From positions 62,001 to 126,000 of the forward strand of contig NZ_WFGV02000004.1 in NCBI RefSeq assembly GCF_010095445.2: a stretch of DNA of 64,000 nucleotides, given 5' to 3'. Shown here piece after piece: positions 8,616 through 18,040 of the stretch. The translations under genes and the position numbers were made by a program. The stretch comes from Pseudomonas sp. TNT3 (GTDB lineage: Bacteria > Pseudomonadota > Gammaproteobacteria > Pseudomonadales > Pseudomonadaceae). The notes beneath the pieces were generated by a model that saw only the letters and a list, made by a program, of their open reading frames with translations, made no database searches and had not been told where the DNA came from. The first letter of the stretch is position 1. Each line of letters starts with the position of its first letter.

Positions 8616-9947
8616 ATGCGTCTTGCTTCCACGAAAACTGCGGCAGCCCTGTGTGGCGGACTGCTGCTGGCCATGAGTGTTCCGGCCAGCGCCGCAGTCG
8701 ACGCCAAACTGCTCGACATGCTCAAGGCAAACGGCTCGATTACCAACGCGCAGTACGGCGAGCTGCAAGCCGAGTTGGCCAGGGATCAGAAAGACCAGCA
8801 GATCGCCCGTCAGGCTCAGCAAGAGACCAACGAGCAGATCGCAGCCACCGCGAAGAAAACCGACACACTAAGCGCCTTCGACCAGAAACTGGCGTGGGCC
8901 GCCAAGACCCAGTTCAAGGGCGACGTGCGTTTCCGCCAGGAAACCATCAAGAACGATGGCGTTTCCAACAACAGAGACTCGGACCGCCAGCGCATTCGTG
9001 CCCGTCTGGGTGCGTACACCGAGATCAACCCGCAGGTCGACACCGGTATCCGCATCGCCACCGGCAGCAGCGACGACGCGCGTTCCACCAACCAGGACCT
9101 GAACAACTATTTCGACAAGAAGTCGATCTGGCTGGACCAGGGTTACGTCGACTACCACCCCGACGCGATCAAAAACCTGCACCTCGTTGCCGGCAAGATG
9201 CCGCAACAGTGGGTGAGCATGGGCGACATCATCTGGGATAGCGACATCAGCCCGGAAGGTCTGGCAGTGACCTACAAGTACCCACTGGGCGGCAGCACTG
9301 AACTGTTCGGTAGCGCCGGTCACTACACCCTCAAGGACAACGTCGACGGCGAAGGCGTGCAGTTCAAACACGATCTGCGACTGTACGCTGGCCAGTTGGG
9401 CGCGCGCTTCGCAATCACCGACAACCTCAAAATGACCTTGGGCGGCAGCCTTTACGCCTACGACAACGATGACAGCAGTGCTTGCCCGACGACTGGCGCC
9501 GTCACGGCTCCGTGCGCACTGGCCGTCAACGGCAACAGTCCGGGCGAGCAATTCAAACTGTACGAAGGCTTTGGTCAGCTGGATATCGGCGGGCTGCCAA
9601 TGCCGCTGTCGTTGTATGGTCAGATCGTCAACAACGACGACGCCAGCAACGATCAGGACATGGGCTGGCTGGCGGGTGTGAAGACCAAGCTCTACGGCTT
9701 CGCAGTGGACTACAACTACCGCGATGTGCAGCGCAACGCCGTAGTTGGCGCCTTCACCGACTCCGACTTCGCCAACGGCTTCACCGGTTCCCGTGGCAGC
9801 AAGTTGAAAGTGAGCTACGAAATCGACAAGAACTTCGCCCTGGGTGCGACGTACTTCATGGCTAACTCCGACTACACCAACGCCAGCGCCGGCCTGAGAG
9901 ATTCGGACATCAACACCCTGCAGCTGGATGCTGAAGCCAAGTTCTGA
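8616..9947 (+). CDS. Outer-membrane porin (putative porin, Porin_5-like)
   Basis: 443 residues from the ATG at 8616, which has GGAG 6 bases upstream and starts the signal peptide MRLASTKTAAALCGG...SAA. A short N-terminal coiled-coil segment (about residues 25-80, KLLDMLKANGSITNAQYGEL then many Q/E/A) precedes a beta-barrel with alternating strands and a C-terminal phenylalanine (DAEAKF), the usual BAM signal. This layout fits the general porin family common in Pseudomonas. Substrate is unknown; a candidate Pho box upstream might point to phosphate-linked control. Two terminators follow. Confidence 0.85.
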   Translation: MRLASTKTAAALCGGLLLAMSVPASAAVDAKLLDMLKANGSITNAQYGELQAELARDQKDQQIARQAQQETNEQIAATAKKTDTLSAFDQKLAWAAKTQFKGDVRFRQETIKNDGVSNNRDSDRQRIRARLGAYTEINPQVDTGIRIATGSSDDARSTNQDLNNYFDKKSIWLDQGYVDYHPDAIKNLHLVAGKMPQQWVSMGDIIWDSDISPEGLAVTYKYPLGGSTELFGSAGHYTLKDNVDGEGVQFKHDLRLYAGQLGARFAITDNLKMTLGGSLYAYDNDDSSACPTTGAVTAPCALAVNGNSPGEQFKLYEGFGQLDIGGLPMPLSLYGQIVNNDDASNDQDMGWLAGVKTKLYGFAVDYNYRDVQRNAVVGAFTDSDFANGFTGSRGSKLKVSYEIDKNFALGATYFMANSDYTNASAGLRDSDINTLQLDAEAKF

Positions 9948-9961
9948 TAATCCCGCTACAT

Positions 9962-9992
9962 CACTCGGGCAAGGAAGCCCGGGGTGTTTTTC
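9962..9992 (+). terminator. Porin gene terminator 1
   Basis: Stem CGGGC/GCCCG with flanking CAC/GTG pairs, followed by five T residues, 15 bases past the porin stop. Confidence 0.7.
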
Positions 9993-9994
9993 CA

Positions 9995-10053
9995 AACTCG
10001 CGTTGTGGTATCGGTCCCCATCATCCGTCCGATACGGCAGCGCGAGTTTTTTT
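9995..10053 (+). terminator. Porin gene terminator 2
   Basis: Long imperfect hairpin: outer arms AACTCGCG (9995-10002) and CGCGAGTT (10041-10048), inner arms GTATCGG/CCGATAC, then a run of seven T. It is a second terminator in tandem with the one at 9962. Confidence 0.65.
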
Positions 10054-10061
10054 GGCCCAAA

Positions 10062-10165
10062 AAAAGATCGCAGCCTGCGGCAGCTCCTACACCGACCGCA
10101 TTCCAGCCGCGATATCGCGTTGAAACCCGATCCTGTGTAGGAGCTGCCGCAGGCTGCGATCTTTT
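10062..10165. repeat. REP-type inverted repeat pair (CAGCCTGCGGCAGCTCC family)
   Basis: Arms AAAAGATCGCAGCCTGCGGC and the complement ending GCGATCTTTT, about 30 bases each. This is a different REP family from the GTGGGAGC type. It sits between convergent porin and KAS III genes. Confidence 0.85.
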
Positions 10166-10174
10166 AAGCCGAAC

Positions 10175-11296
10175 TCAGCGCTTACGCAGAATCACACTAC
10201 CAATCGAATAACCCGCCCCGAACGAACTGAGTACGGCCAGCGAACCTGCCGCCAGGTCATCCTGGTTTTTGTGAAACGCGATCACCGAGCCGGCGGAGCT
10301 GGTGTTGGCGTAGGTGTCGAGAATCACCGGTGCTTCTTCTTCGGTGGCTTCGCGGCCCAGCAGTTTCTTCACGATCAGGTGGTTCATGCTGAGGTTGGCC
10401 TGGTGCAGCCAGAAGCGTTTCACGTCAGCAATGTTCAGCGAATTCTCTTCCAGGTGCGTAGCGATCAGCTCCGCCACCATCGGGCATACATCGCGGAATA
10501 CCTTGCGGCCTTCCTGCACGAACAGCTTGTCCTTGGCGCCAATGCCCTCTTCCGCCGCGCGGTTGAGGAAGCCAAAGTTATTGCGGATGTTATTGGAGAA
10601 CTTGGTGAGCAGTTTGGTGCTGACCACATCGAACTGATATTCGGACGTTGCCAGATCGGCGCGCTCGATGATCACGGCAGTCGCCGCATCGCCAAATATG
10701 AAATGGCTGTCGCGGTCACGGAAGTTCAGGTGACCGGTGCAGACTTCCGGGTTGACCATCAGGATCGCCCGGGCCTGGCCCAGTTGCACGCTGTTGGCGG
10801 CGGCCTGGATACCAAAGGTCGCCGAGGAGCACGCCACGTTCATGTCAAAACCGAAACCCTGGATGCCCAGCGCTTCCTGGACTTCGATGGCGATGGCCGG
10901 ATAGGCGCGCTGCAGGTTGGAACAGGCGACGATCACGCCGTCGATGTCCGCGGCGGTTTTGCCCGCGCGCTGCAAGGCTTGCTCGGCGGCACCGATGGCC
11001 ATCTGGCACAACACCGACCACTCGTCATTCGAGCGTTCCGGCAGGCGTGGCGCCATGCGTTGCGGATCGAGGATGCCGTCCTTGTCCATGACAAAACGGC
11101 TTTTGATGCCAGAGGCTTTTTCGATAAACGCGGCACTGGATTCGGTCAAGGCTTCGACTTCACCGCGGGCGATCGCTTCGGCGTTGTCGGCGTTGAATTG
11201 CGCAACGTAAGCGTTGAAAGACTGCACCAGCTCTTCATTGGAAATGCTGTTGGCCGGGGTGTACAGGCCGGTGCCGCTGATGACGACGTTATGCAT
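10175..11296 (-). CDS. Beta-ketoacyl-ACP synthase III family enzyme, orphan (FabH-like)
   Basis: 373 residues from the ATG at 11296 (MHNVVISGTGLYTP, a canonical KAS III opening); the 17 extra codons upstream carry no family sequence. The thiolase-fold triad is complete: Cys156 (NVACSSAT), His298 (WLHQAN), Asn331 (YANTSSAG). It stands alone rather than in a fab cluster. Length and motifs resemble P. aeruginosa PA3286, which is reported to condense octanoyl-CoA from beta-oxidation with malonyl-ACP; that role is inferred here. An aromatic or secondary-metabolite KAS III cannot be excluded. Confidence 0.85.
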   Translation of the reverse strand: MHNVVISGTGLYTPANSISNEELVQSFNAYVAQFNADNAEAIARGEVEALTESSAAFIEKASGIKSRFVMDKDGILDPQRMAPRLPERSNDEWSVLCQMAIGAAEQALQRAGKTAADIDGVIVACSNLQRAYPAIAIEVQEALGIQGFGFDMNVACSSATFGIQAAANSVQLGQARAILMVNPEVCTGHLNFRDRDSHFIFGDAATAVIIERADLATSEYQFDVVSTKLLTKFSNNIRNNFGFLNRAAEEGIGAKDKLFVQEGRKVFRDVCPMVAELIATHLEENSLNIADVKRFWLHQANLSMNHLIVKKLLGREATEEEAPVILDTYANTSSAGSVIAFHKNQDDLAAGSLAVLSSFGAGYSIGSVILRKR

Positions 11297-11545
11297 GGTC
11301 GTTTCTCTAATCTGTTCAGGCAGAAAGCATTGGTACCGACGTACCAACGCACAAAGGGTCTATTCCCATCCGGGGGACGCAAACCTGGCATCGCTTTATT
11401 CCGATCCGCCCGCAGCCGTGAAGGCTCAAAACCGCGGGGCCGGCGTTTATAGGCGCGAAGTTTGCCATAAACGTAGGGTTTTGGCGCCATTTGCAAAAGC
11501 AACAGCAATCCTTGGGACCACCTGTGTTGCACCTTTGTGGCACCT

Positions 11546-11719
11546 CTGTGGCGAGGGGATTTATCCCCGTTCGGCTGCGGAGCAGTCGCAAAACCTTCAC
11601 TCTCGGTCCACCTGAAGTATGAACCCAATTCTTTTAGGGCGGCTTCGCCCCCCAACGGGGATAAATCCCCTCGCCACAAAGCTAGTGCGACGTTTCGCTA
11701 AATCCCCTCGCCACAAAGC
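11546..11719. repeat. REP inverted repeat (GTGGCGAGGGGATTTATCC family) with duplicated ends
   Basis: Main arms CTGTGGCGAGGGGATTTATC (11546 onward) and the complement ending at 11682. The right end is repeated 37 bases further on (AAATCCCCTCGCCACAAAGC at 11663-11682 and again at 11700-11719). On the left, degenerate TGTGGCACCT units occur in the preceding 25 bases. It fills most of the gap 11297-11734, which also must hold the promoter of the KAS III gene; nothing else is visible there. Confidence 0.8.
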
Positions 11720-11734
11720 CGGCGCCCACAGGGG

Positions 11735-14700
11735 TTAGGGTTCGACTTGGCTCCACTGCTTGTTCAGGCGCTTGTCCGAGATCGGCACCTTGGTCCCCAG
11801 TTGCTGGGCAAACAGGGAAACCCGGTACTCCTCCAGCCACCAGCGATACAGCTCAAGCTGTGGATCGCGCTTGCCCTCCTGGGCGTGTTTGCTGGCGCGG
11901 GCCTGGTATTGAGCCCACAGCCCCGACAACTCACCGCTCCAGACTCGATCCCGCTGCACTTGCGCGCCAATTTTCTCGAAACGTTGCTCGACTGCTTTCA
12001 GGTAACGCGGCAACTCCTTGAGCCATTGCATCGGCGTTTCGCGGACGAACCCCGGATACACCAGATGACTCAGTTGCTGCTTGATATCGTTGAGCGCCAC
12101 AGCTTGCGCCAGATCAATCTTGCCCTTGAAGCGCTTCTGCAGCCCGTGCCAGAGCTTGAGAATCTCCAGCGTCAACTTCGCCAGGCGTTCGGCATGCTCG
12201 GTCCAGCCGCCACGCTTACGCTCGGCCAACGCGGCCAATCCAGCGCCGTCACGGGGTAACGGGTCTTCACCCTCAAGAATGCAGCTGTCGAGGCTGGCCA
12301 ACAGAATGTCCTCCACCAGGCTGTCGATGCGCCCCATGTCGCGGTACATCAGGCCCAGCTCGGTCAGCCCCGGCAACTTGCCACGCAGGAACTTCGCCGG
12401 TTCCGCCAATTGCTGCATCAGCAACCGCTGCAACGCGCGGCGATGCTGGAACTCGGCTTCGGCCGGCGTGGAGAACCGCCCTTCCTTGACCGTTCCGTTC
12501 TCTTCCACCAGCGCGGGATAGACCGTCATCGACAGTCCGGCGATCTTCTGCTGGGTTTTCTCCGCCACCGCGGCGAAGACTTTCGCCTCCACCGGCTGCT
12601 GGCTTTTCGCGGTTTGCGGCACCGCCAGTGCGGCCTGACTGGCTTCGGCGAAACGTGCCGTCAGCTCCGCCAGATCACGCCCTTCGCCGAGGAACTTGCC
12701 CTGGCCATCGACGATTTCCAGGTTCATGCGCAAATGACTGTCGACCTGTTGCGCCGCTTCGGCCCAGGCTTCATCACTGACCCGCGCACCGGTCATGCGC
12801 AGCAGTTCACGTCCCAGCGCCTGGGGCAATGAGCCTTCCGCAAAAGTCATGCGCTGCAACGCCGCTTTGACGAAATCCGGTACCGGAACGAAGTTTTTGC
12901 GCAGGGCCTTGGGCAGGTTGCGCACCAGCGCGATGCATTTGGCCTCGATCACACCCGGCACCAGCCACTCCAGCCGTTCAGGAGGCAGCATCGGCAACAA
13001 AGGCGCCGGCACCCTCAGGGTCACCCCGTCGCGGGGATGGTTGGGTTCGAAGTGGTAACTCAGTGCCAGTTCCAGATCGCCAATGTGCAAGGTGTCCGGG
13101 TAATGCTGCGCGGTGACTTCGCTGGCTTCGCGAGCCAGTACGTCTTCCTCGCGCATGATCAGCAGCTGCGGGTCTTTCTGGCTGTTGACGCGGTACCAGC
13201 TGTCAAAAGTCGCGGTCTGGTGAATCTCCGCCGGCAGCCGCGCATCGTAGAACGCGAACAGGGTTTCTTCGTCGGCCAGAATGTCGCGACGACGGGCCTT
13301 GGCTTCCAGTTCGTCGAGCTGTTCAAGGAGTTTCTGGTTGGCGCTCAGGCATTTGGCCTTCGATTGAATCTCGCCCCGCACCAGGCCTTCGCGAATGAAA
13401 AACTCACGGGACACCACCGGGTCAATCGGCCCGTAATGCACCGGCCGGCGACCGACCACGATCAGCCCGAACAAGGTGATCTGCTCGAACGCCACGACTT
13501 GTCCGCGCTTCTTCTCCCAATGGGGTTCGAAGTGGTTTTTCTTGATCAGGTGCCCGGCCAGCGGTTCGATCCAGTCGGCGTCGATCTTGGCGACCATGCG
13601 CGCATACAGCTTGGTCGTTTCCACCAGCTCAGCGGCCATCAACCATTGCGGACGCTTCTTGCCGAGGCCCGACGAGGGGTGAATCCAGAAGCGTCGCTGA
13701 CGGGCTCCGAGGTAATCACCGTCTTCGGTTTTCTGGCCAATCTGACTGAGCAAACCCGAAAGCACGGCTTTGTGCAGCTTCGGATAATCCGCCGGCTCCT
13801 TGTTGAGGCTTAGCTGCATGTCGCGGCAGATCAGGCTCAACTGGCGATGGGAGTCGCGCCACTCGCGCAGACGCAGATAGTTGAGGAAGTTCTTGCGACA
13901 CCAGTTACGCAGCGGACTCGCCGTCAGCACCTGGCGCTGTTCCTCGAAACCACGCCACAGATTGACCAGCCCGGCGAAGTCCGAGTCGACGTCTTTCCAT
14001 TGCGCGTGGGCCTGATCCGCGGCCTGTTGACGCTCCGGCGGACGCTCGCGCGGGTCCTGGATCGACATGGCGCTGGCAACGATCAGCACTTCCTGCAAGC
14101 TGCCGAGCTTGGCCGCTTCCAACAACATGCGGCCCATGCGCGGGTCCACCGGCAGCCTCGCCAATTGACGACCGAGCGGGGTCAGCTGGCTGTTGCGGTC
14201 CACCGCCGAGAGTTCTTGAAGCAGGTTGAAACCGTCGCTGATGGCCTTGCCATCCGGTGGTTCGATAAACGGGAAATCAGTGATCTCGCCAAGGCGCAGA
14301 TGCAGCATCTGCAGGATCACGGCGGCGAGGTTGGTCCGCAGGATTTCCGGGTCGGTAAATTCCGGGCGGCCCAGGAAATCTTCTTCGCCATACAGGCGGA
14401 TGCAAATGCCCGGTTCGACCCGTCCGCAACGGCCTTTACGCTGGTTGGCGCTGGCCTGGGAAATGGCTTCGATGGGCAGGCGCTGGACCTTGGCGCGGTA
14501 GCTGTAACGGCTGATGCGCGCCGTACCGCTGTCGATCACGTAACGAATGCCCGGCACGGTCAACGACGTTTCCGCGACGTTGGTCGCCAGGACCACGCGA
14601 CGACCGGGGGGCGACTGGAAAATCCGCTGCTGTTCCGCCGGGGACAACCGCGCGTACAAGGGCAGGATTTCGGTGTGCTTGAGCTGCGCCTTGCGCAACA

Positions 14701-15646
14701 TGTCAGCGGCGTCGCGAATCTCGCGCTCGCCGGGCAAAAACACCAGCACATCACCTGGGCTCTTTCGTTCGCTGCGTTCGAACGCGGCGATTTCGTCCAG
14801 CGTCGCGAGGATTGCCTGATCCACGGTCAGGTCGTCCTCGACGCGGTTGCCCTCCTCGTCCTGTTCCAGGGTCAGCGGGCGATACCAGGTCTCTACCGGG
14901 AAGGTGCGGCCGGAAACTTCGACAATCGGGGCATCATCGAAATGCTTCGAGAAACGCTCAAGATCGATGGTCGCCGACGTGATGATGACTTTCAGGTCCG
15001 GGCGACGGGGCAGCAGGGTTTTCAGGTAGCCGAGCAGGAAGTCGATGTTCAGGCTGCGTTCGTGGGCTTCGTCGACGATGATCGTGTCGTAGCGTTCGAG
15101 GTAGCGGTCGTTCTGGGTTTCCGCCAGCAGGATGCCGTCGGTCATCAGTTTGATCAGGGTGTTGGAATCGCTCTGATCCTCGAACCGCACCTGGTAGCCG
15201 ACCAGCGCCCCCAACGGTGTACCGAGTTCTTCCGCGACCCGGCTCGCCACACTGCGTGCAGCGATTCGACGGGGCTGTGTGTGACCAATGAGGCCGTACT
15301 GGCCGCGACCGATTTCCAGGCAGATTTTCGGCAACTGGGTGGTCTTGCCCGAACCGGTTTCGCCGGCAATGATCAGCACCTGATGCTTGAGCAGCGCCTC
15401 TTTGATTTCGTCGCGCTTGGCGGCAATCGGCAGGCTGTCGTCATAACGCACCACCGGCAGGCTGGCACGCCGCGCCAGCACCTGATCACAGGACGCCTGC
15501 ATGCGCGCCACCCACTGAGCCAGCTTGGCTTCATCAGGTTTCTTGCGCAGCTCAAGCAACTGCCGCCGCAGCCGGTGGCAGTCGGCGAGCATGGCGTGAT
15601 CGAGATTTTTCAGCAGTTTGTCGATGGAGGGCGATTCGTCAGTCAT
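11735..15646 (-). CDS. hrpA: ATP-dependent RNA helicase HrpA
   Basis: 1303 residues, the usual HrpA length. DEAH-box helicase core: Walker A GETGSGKT (95-102), DEAH at 192-195, SAT motif (TSATID), motif VI QRKGRCGRVEPG. Helicase-associated, OB-fold and C-terminal DUF3418 regions follow. HrpA unwinds RNA and in E. coli rescues stalled or collided ribosomes and processes fimbrial mRNA. The Shine-Dalgarno is weak. The ATG at 15646 gives the usual N-terminus. Confidence 0.95.
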   Translation of the reverse strand: MTDESPSIDKLLKNLDHAMLADCHRLRRQLLELRKKPDEAKLAQWVARMQASCDQVLARRASLPVVRYDDSLPIAAKRDEIKEALLKHQVLIIAGETGSGKTTQLPKICLEIGRGQYGLIGHTQPRRIAARSVASRVAEELGTPLGALVGYQVRFEDQSDSNTLIKLMTDGILLAETQNDRYLERYDTIIVDEAHERSLNIDFLLGYLKTLLPRRPDLKVIITSATIDLERFSKHFDDAPIVEVSGRTFPVETWYRPLTLEQDEEGNRVEDDLTVDQAILATLDEIAAFERSERKSPGDVLVFLPGEREIRDAADMLRKAQLKHTEILPLYARLSPAEQQRIFQSPPGRRVVLATNVAETSLTVPGIRYVIDSGTARISRYSYRAKVQRLPIEAISQASANQRKGRCGRVEPGICIRLYGEEDFLGRPEFTDPEILRTNLAAVILQMLHLRLGEITDFPFIEPPDGKAISDGFNLLQELSAVDRNSQLTPLGRQLARLPVDPRMGRMLLEAAKLGSLQEVLIVASAMSIQDPRERPPERQQAADQAHAQWKDVDSDFAGLVNLWRGFEEQRQVLTASPLRNWCRKNFLNYLRLREWRDSHRQLSLICRDMQLSLNKEPADYPKLHKAVLSGLLSQIGQKTEDGDYLGARQRRFWIHPSSGLGKKRPQWLMAAELVETTKLYARMVAKIDADWIEPLAGHLIKKNHFEPHWEKKRGQVVAFEQITLFGLIVVGRRPVHYGPIDPVVSREFFIREGLVRGEIQSKAKCLSANQKLLEQLDELEAKARRRDILADEETLFAFYDARLPAEIHQTATFDSWYRVNSQKDPQLLIMREEDVLAREASEVTAQHYPDTLHIGDLELALSYHFEPNHPRDGVTLRVPAPLLPMLPPERLEWLVPGVIEAKCIALVRNLPKALRKNFVPVPDFVKAALQRMTFAEGSLPQALGRELLRMTGARVSDEAWAEAAQQVDSHLRMNLEIVDGQGKFLGEGRDLAELTARFAEASQAALAVPQTAKSQQPVEAKVFAAVAEKTQQKIAGLSMTVYPALVEENGTVKEGRFSTPAEAEFQHRRALQRLLMQQLAEPAKFLRGKLPGLTELGLMYRDMGRIDSLVEDILLASLDSCILEGEDPLPRDGAGLAALAERKRGGWTEHAERLAKLTLEILKLWHGLQKRFKGKIDLAQAVALNDIKQQLSHLVYPGFVRETPMQWLKELPRYLKAVEQRFEKIGAQVQRDRVWSGELSGLWAQYQARASKHAQEGKRDPQLELYRWWLEEYRVSLFAQQLGTKVPISDKRLNKQWSQVEP

Positions 15647-15733
15647 CAGGTACGCAATTCAGTCGGCTAGTGGCGCAGTGGGCGGATTGTCGCAGATTTG
15701 CGTCACTTAACACGACTGTGATGCGCTTTTGTA

Positions 15734-16070
15734 GAGGGGGATTTATCTGTGGTGAAGGGATTTATCTGTGCTAAGAGGACTTATCTGTGGGAAGGGATTT
15801 ATCTGTGGCGAGGGGATTTATCCCCGTTGGACCGCGAAGCGGTCCCAAATACTAACAGCGGGAATTTTAAGATAATCCGCATCGAATGGTTTTGCGTCTG
15901 CTTCGCAGCCGAACGGGGATAAATCCCCTCGCCACAGATAAATCCCCTTCCCACAGATAAATCCCTTCACCACAGATAAATCCCTTCCCTCAGATTAATC
16001 CTCTCAGCACAGATAAAGCCTTGCACCACAGATAAAACCTTGCACCACAGATAACCCCCAAACCACAGGA
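15734..16070. repeat. REP element flanked by inverted arrays of 19-bp tandem repeats
   Basis: A central REP (arms GTGGCGAGGGGATTTATCCC near 15805-15826 and the complement near 15914-15934, with a GACCGCGAAGCGGTC hairpin at 15829-15843) is extended outward on both sides. On the left, four units of GAAGGGATTTATCTGTG start their TTATCTGTG at 15743, 15762, 15781 and 15799. On the right, seven units in the opposite orientation carry CACAGATAA or close variants at 15933, 15952, 15971, about 15990, 16008, 16027 and 16046. The period is 18-19 bases. Units decay with distance from the core. The array fills the 438-bp gap between hrpA and aceK. Confidence 0.9.
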
Positions 16071-16084
16071 TTCACTCTGGCGCG

Positions 16085-17803
16085 CTACTCGCTGTCGAAG
16101 CCCTTACGTCGATACGGGAACACATCGATCACCTTGCCGGCGCGAATGGCTTCCTGAAGGCTTTTCCAGTAATCGGCGTTATACAGCTCGCCATGCAACT
16201 GATCGAACAGCCTGCGCTGGCCGGAATCGGCAAACAGGAACGGAGGAAACTCTTCGGGAAACACATCCAGCGGACCGATCGAGTACCACGGCTCGGACGC
16301 CATCTCATCCTCCGGCGTGCGCGGCTGCGGAATGTGGCGAAAGTTGGCTTCCGTCAGGAAGCAGATTTCGTCGTAGTCATAAAACACCACCCGGCCGTGA
16401 CGCGTAACGCCGAAGTTCTTCAGCAGCATGTCGCCGGGAAAAATATTCGCCGCCGCCAGTTGCTTGATCGCCAGGCCGTAATCCTCCAGCGCCTCACGGA
16501 CCTGATCGTCGTTGGCGTTTTCCAGGTAAAGGTTGAGCGGCGTCATCCGCCGTTCGGTCCAGCAGTGGCGAATCAGCACCGTGTCGTCTTCCACCGACAC
16601 CGTGGACGCGGCCACTTCCAGCAATTCTTCCAGGCACGCCGGATCGAACTTGCTCAACGGAAAGCGGAAATCGGCGAATTCCTGGGTATCGGCCATGCGC
16701 CCGACCCGATCGACACTTTTCACCAATCGATACTTCTCGATCACCGTCGCACGGTCGACGTTTTTCGACGGCGAGAAACGGTCCTTGATGATTTTGAATA
16801 CGGTATTGAAACCCGGCAGGGTGAACACGCTCATCACCATGCCGCGCACGCCGGGGGCCATGATGAATTGATCGTCGGTGCTCGCCAGGTGGTTGATCAG
16901 CGCTCGATAGAACTCGGACTTGCCGTGTTTGTAGAAACCGATCGAGGTGTACAGCTCGGCGATGTGCTTGCCCGGCAGGATGCGCTTGAGGAACCCGATA
17001 AACTCCGCTGGCACCGGTACATCCACCATGAAATACGACCGGGTGAACGAGAAGATGATCGACACATCGGCTTCGTCGGTGATCAGCGCGTCGATCTGGA
17101 TGCCGCGACCTTCGCGGTGCAGCAATGGAATCACCAACGGCCATTGCTCGTCCTGGGTGTAGATCCGTCCTACCAGGTAGGCGCCTTTGTTGCGATAAAG
17201 CACCGAGGAAAACAATTCGACGCTCAGGTCCGGGTCCTTGCACACCCAGTCCGGCAGGTTCTCACGCAATTGCGCTTCGAGGCGGCGCATGTCGCTGGCC
17301 AGGTCGGCGTAATCCTCGCTGAAACGGTAGTCGGCAAAGATGCTCTCCAGCATGCCGGAGAGCTGCCCTTGAGGTTTGTAGGTGCGGGTTTGTGCTGCCC
17401 GGGCCCTACGCAGGCTTGGCCGGGTGGTGTGGATGAACATGCAGCCGTCACTGATCAGGTCATGGCTGAACAGCCCGCAGAAGATCGAGTTGTACCAGGT
17501 CTCGGACAGTTCATCGTCGAAGCGCAGGTCGATCAGCTTGATGTAGGCACTCTTGACCAGAGGCCAGCAGCTGACGTCCAGCGTGTCGCTGTCGAAGGCG
17601 ATACGCAGGCGTTCTACGGTTTCGCTGACTTTTTCTTCGTACAGATTGATCCGCGCGGCCGAGGCCGATTGCGTCTCCTGCCACTGGGCCTGCTCGAATC
17701 GAGCCCGGGCGCCGTCGGTGATCTGGCGGAAATGCTCGCGGTAATCGTCAAAGCCCTCGAGGATCATTCGGGCGATGTCGGCGGCTGGCCATTGCTGCGC
17801 CAT
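16085..17803 (-). CDS. aceK: Isocitrate dehydrogenase kinase/phosphatase
   Basis: 572 residues, close to E. coli AceK (578). The regulatory N-terminal half is followed by the kinase/phosphatase half with [20 protein letters not shown] (ATP-binding region) and the metal/catalytic segment [15 protein letters not shown]. AceK phosphorylates isocitrate dehydrogenase to direct isocitrate into the glyoxylate shunt, and reverses this. AGAGG lies upstream of the ATG. As in other pseudomonads it is not next to aceA/aceB, so it must be expressed independently; its 3' side faces the 19-bp repeat array. Confidence 0.96.
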   Translation of the reverse strand: MAQQWPAADIARMILEGFDDYREHFRQITDGARARFEQAQWQETQSASAARINLYEEKVSETVERLRIAFDSDTLDVSCWPLVKSAYIKLIDLRFDDELSETWYNSIFCGLFSHDLISDGCMFIHTTRPSLRRARAAQTRTYKPQGQLSGMLESIFADYRFSEDYADLASDMRRLEAQLRENLPDWVCKDPDLSVELFSSVLYRNKGAYLVGRIYTQDEQWPLVIPLLHREGRGIQIDALITDEADVSIIFSFTRSYFMVDVPVPAEFIGFLKRILPGKHIAELYTSIGFYKHGKSEFYRALINHLASTDDQFIMAPGVRGMVMSVFTLPGFNTVFKIIKDRFSPSKNVDRATVIEKYRLVKSVDRVGRMADTQEFADFRFPLSKFDPACLEELLEVAASTVSVEDDTVLIRHCWTERRMTPLNLYLENANDDQVREALEDYGLAIKQLAAANIFPGDMLLKNFGVTRHGRVVFYDYDEICFLTEANFRHIPQPRTPEDEMASEPWYSIGPLDVFPEEFPPFLFADSGQRRLFDQLHGELYNADYWKSLQEAIRAGKVIDVFPYRRKGFDSE

Positions 17804-18040
17804 GGTGAGACCTCTGCGGGAATTCGGAGCCCTGAGCTTAGCCAGTTAACCGGGTGCAGGAGAAGCGCAATTTTGCGGTGATACGGTTTAAGGCCGCTTC
17901 GTCTTGCGACGCGGGTCAGAGGCGGGTCTGGCGATCAGTGATCGGCTCACACCCCCCGCTTTAATTAAATGCCCGTTTTTCGGTTGCGACAGACCACTCA
18001 CTCAGCAACACTCCCGTCCCCATCAAGGAAGGAATGCCCC

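Noticed and set aside
13847..15670. A 607-codon open frame on the plus strand
   Set aside because: It is fully antisense to hrpA and its translation has no recognisable family. Long antisense frames are common in GC-rich genes with strong third-position bias.
15734..16070. CRISPR array
   Set aside because: Units repeat every 18-19 bases with no spacers of constant length, occur in both orientations around a REP palindrome, and no cas gene is near.
16193..17881. A 562-codon open frame antisense to aceK
   Set aside because: It mirrors the aceK codons and has no domain; aceK has clear motifs on the other strand.
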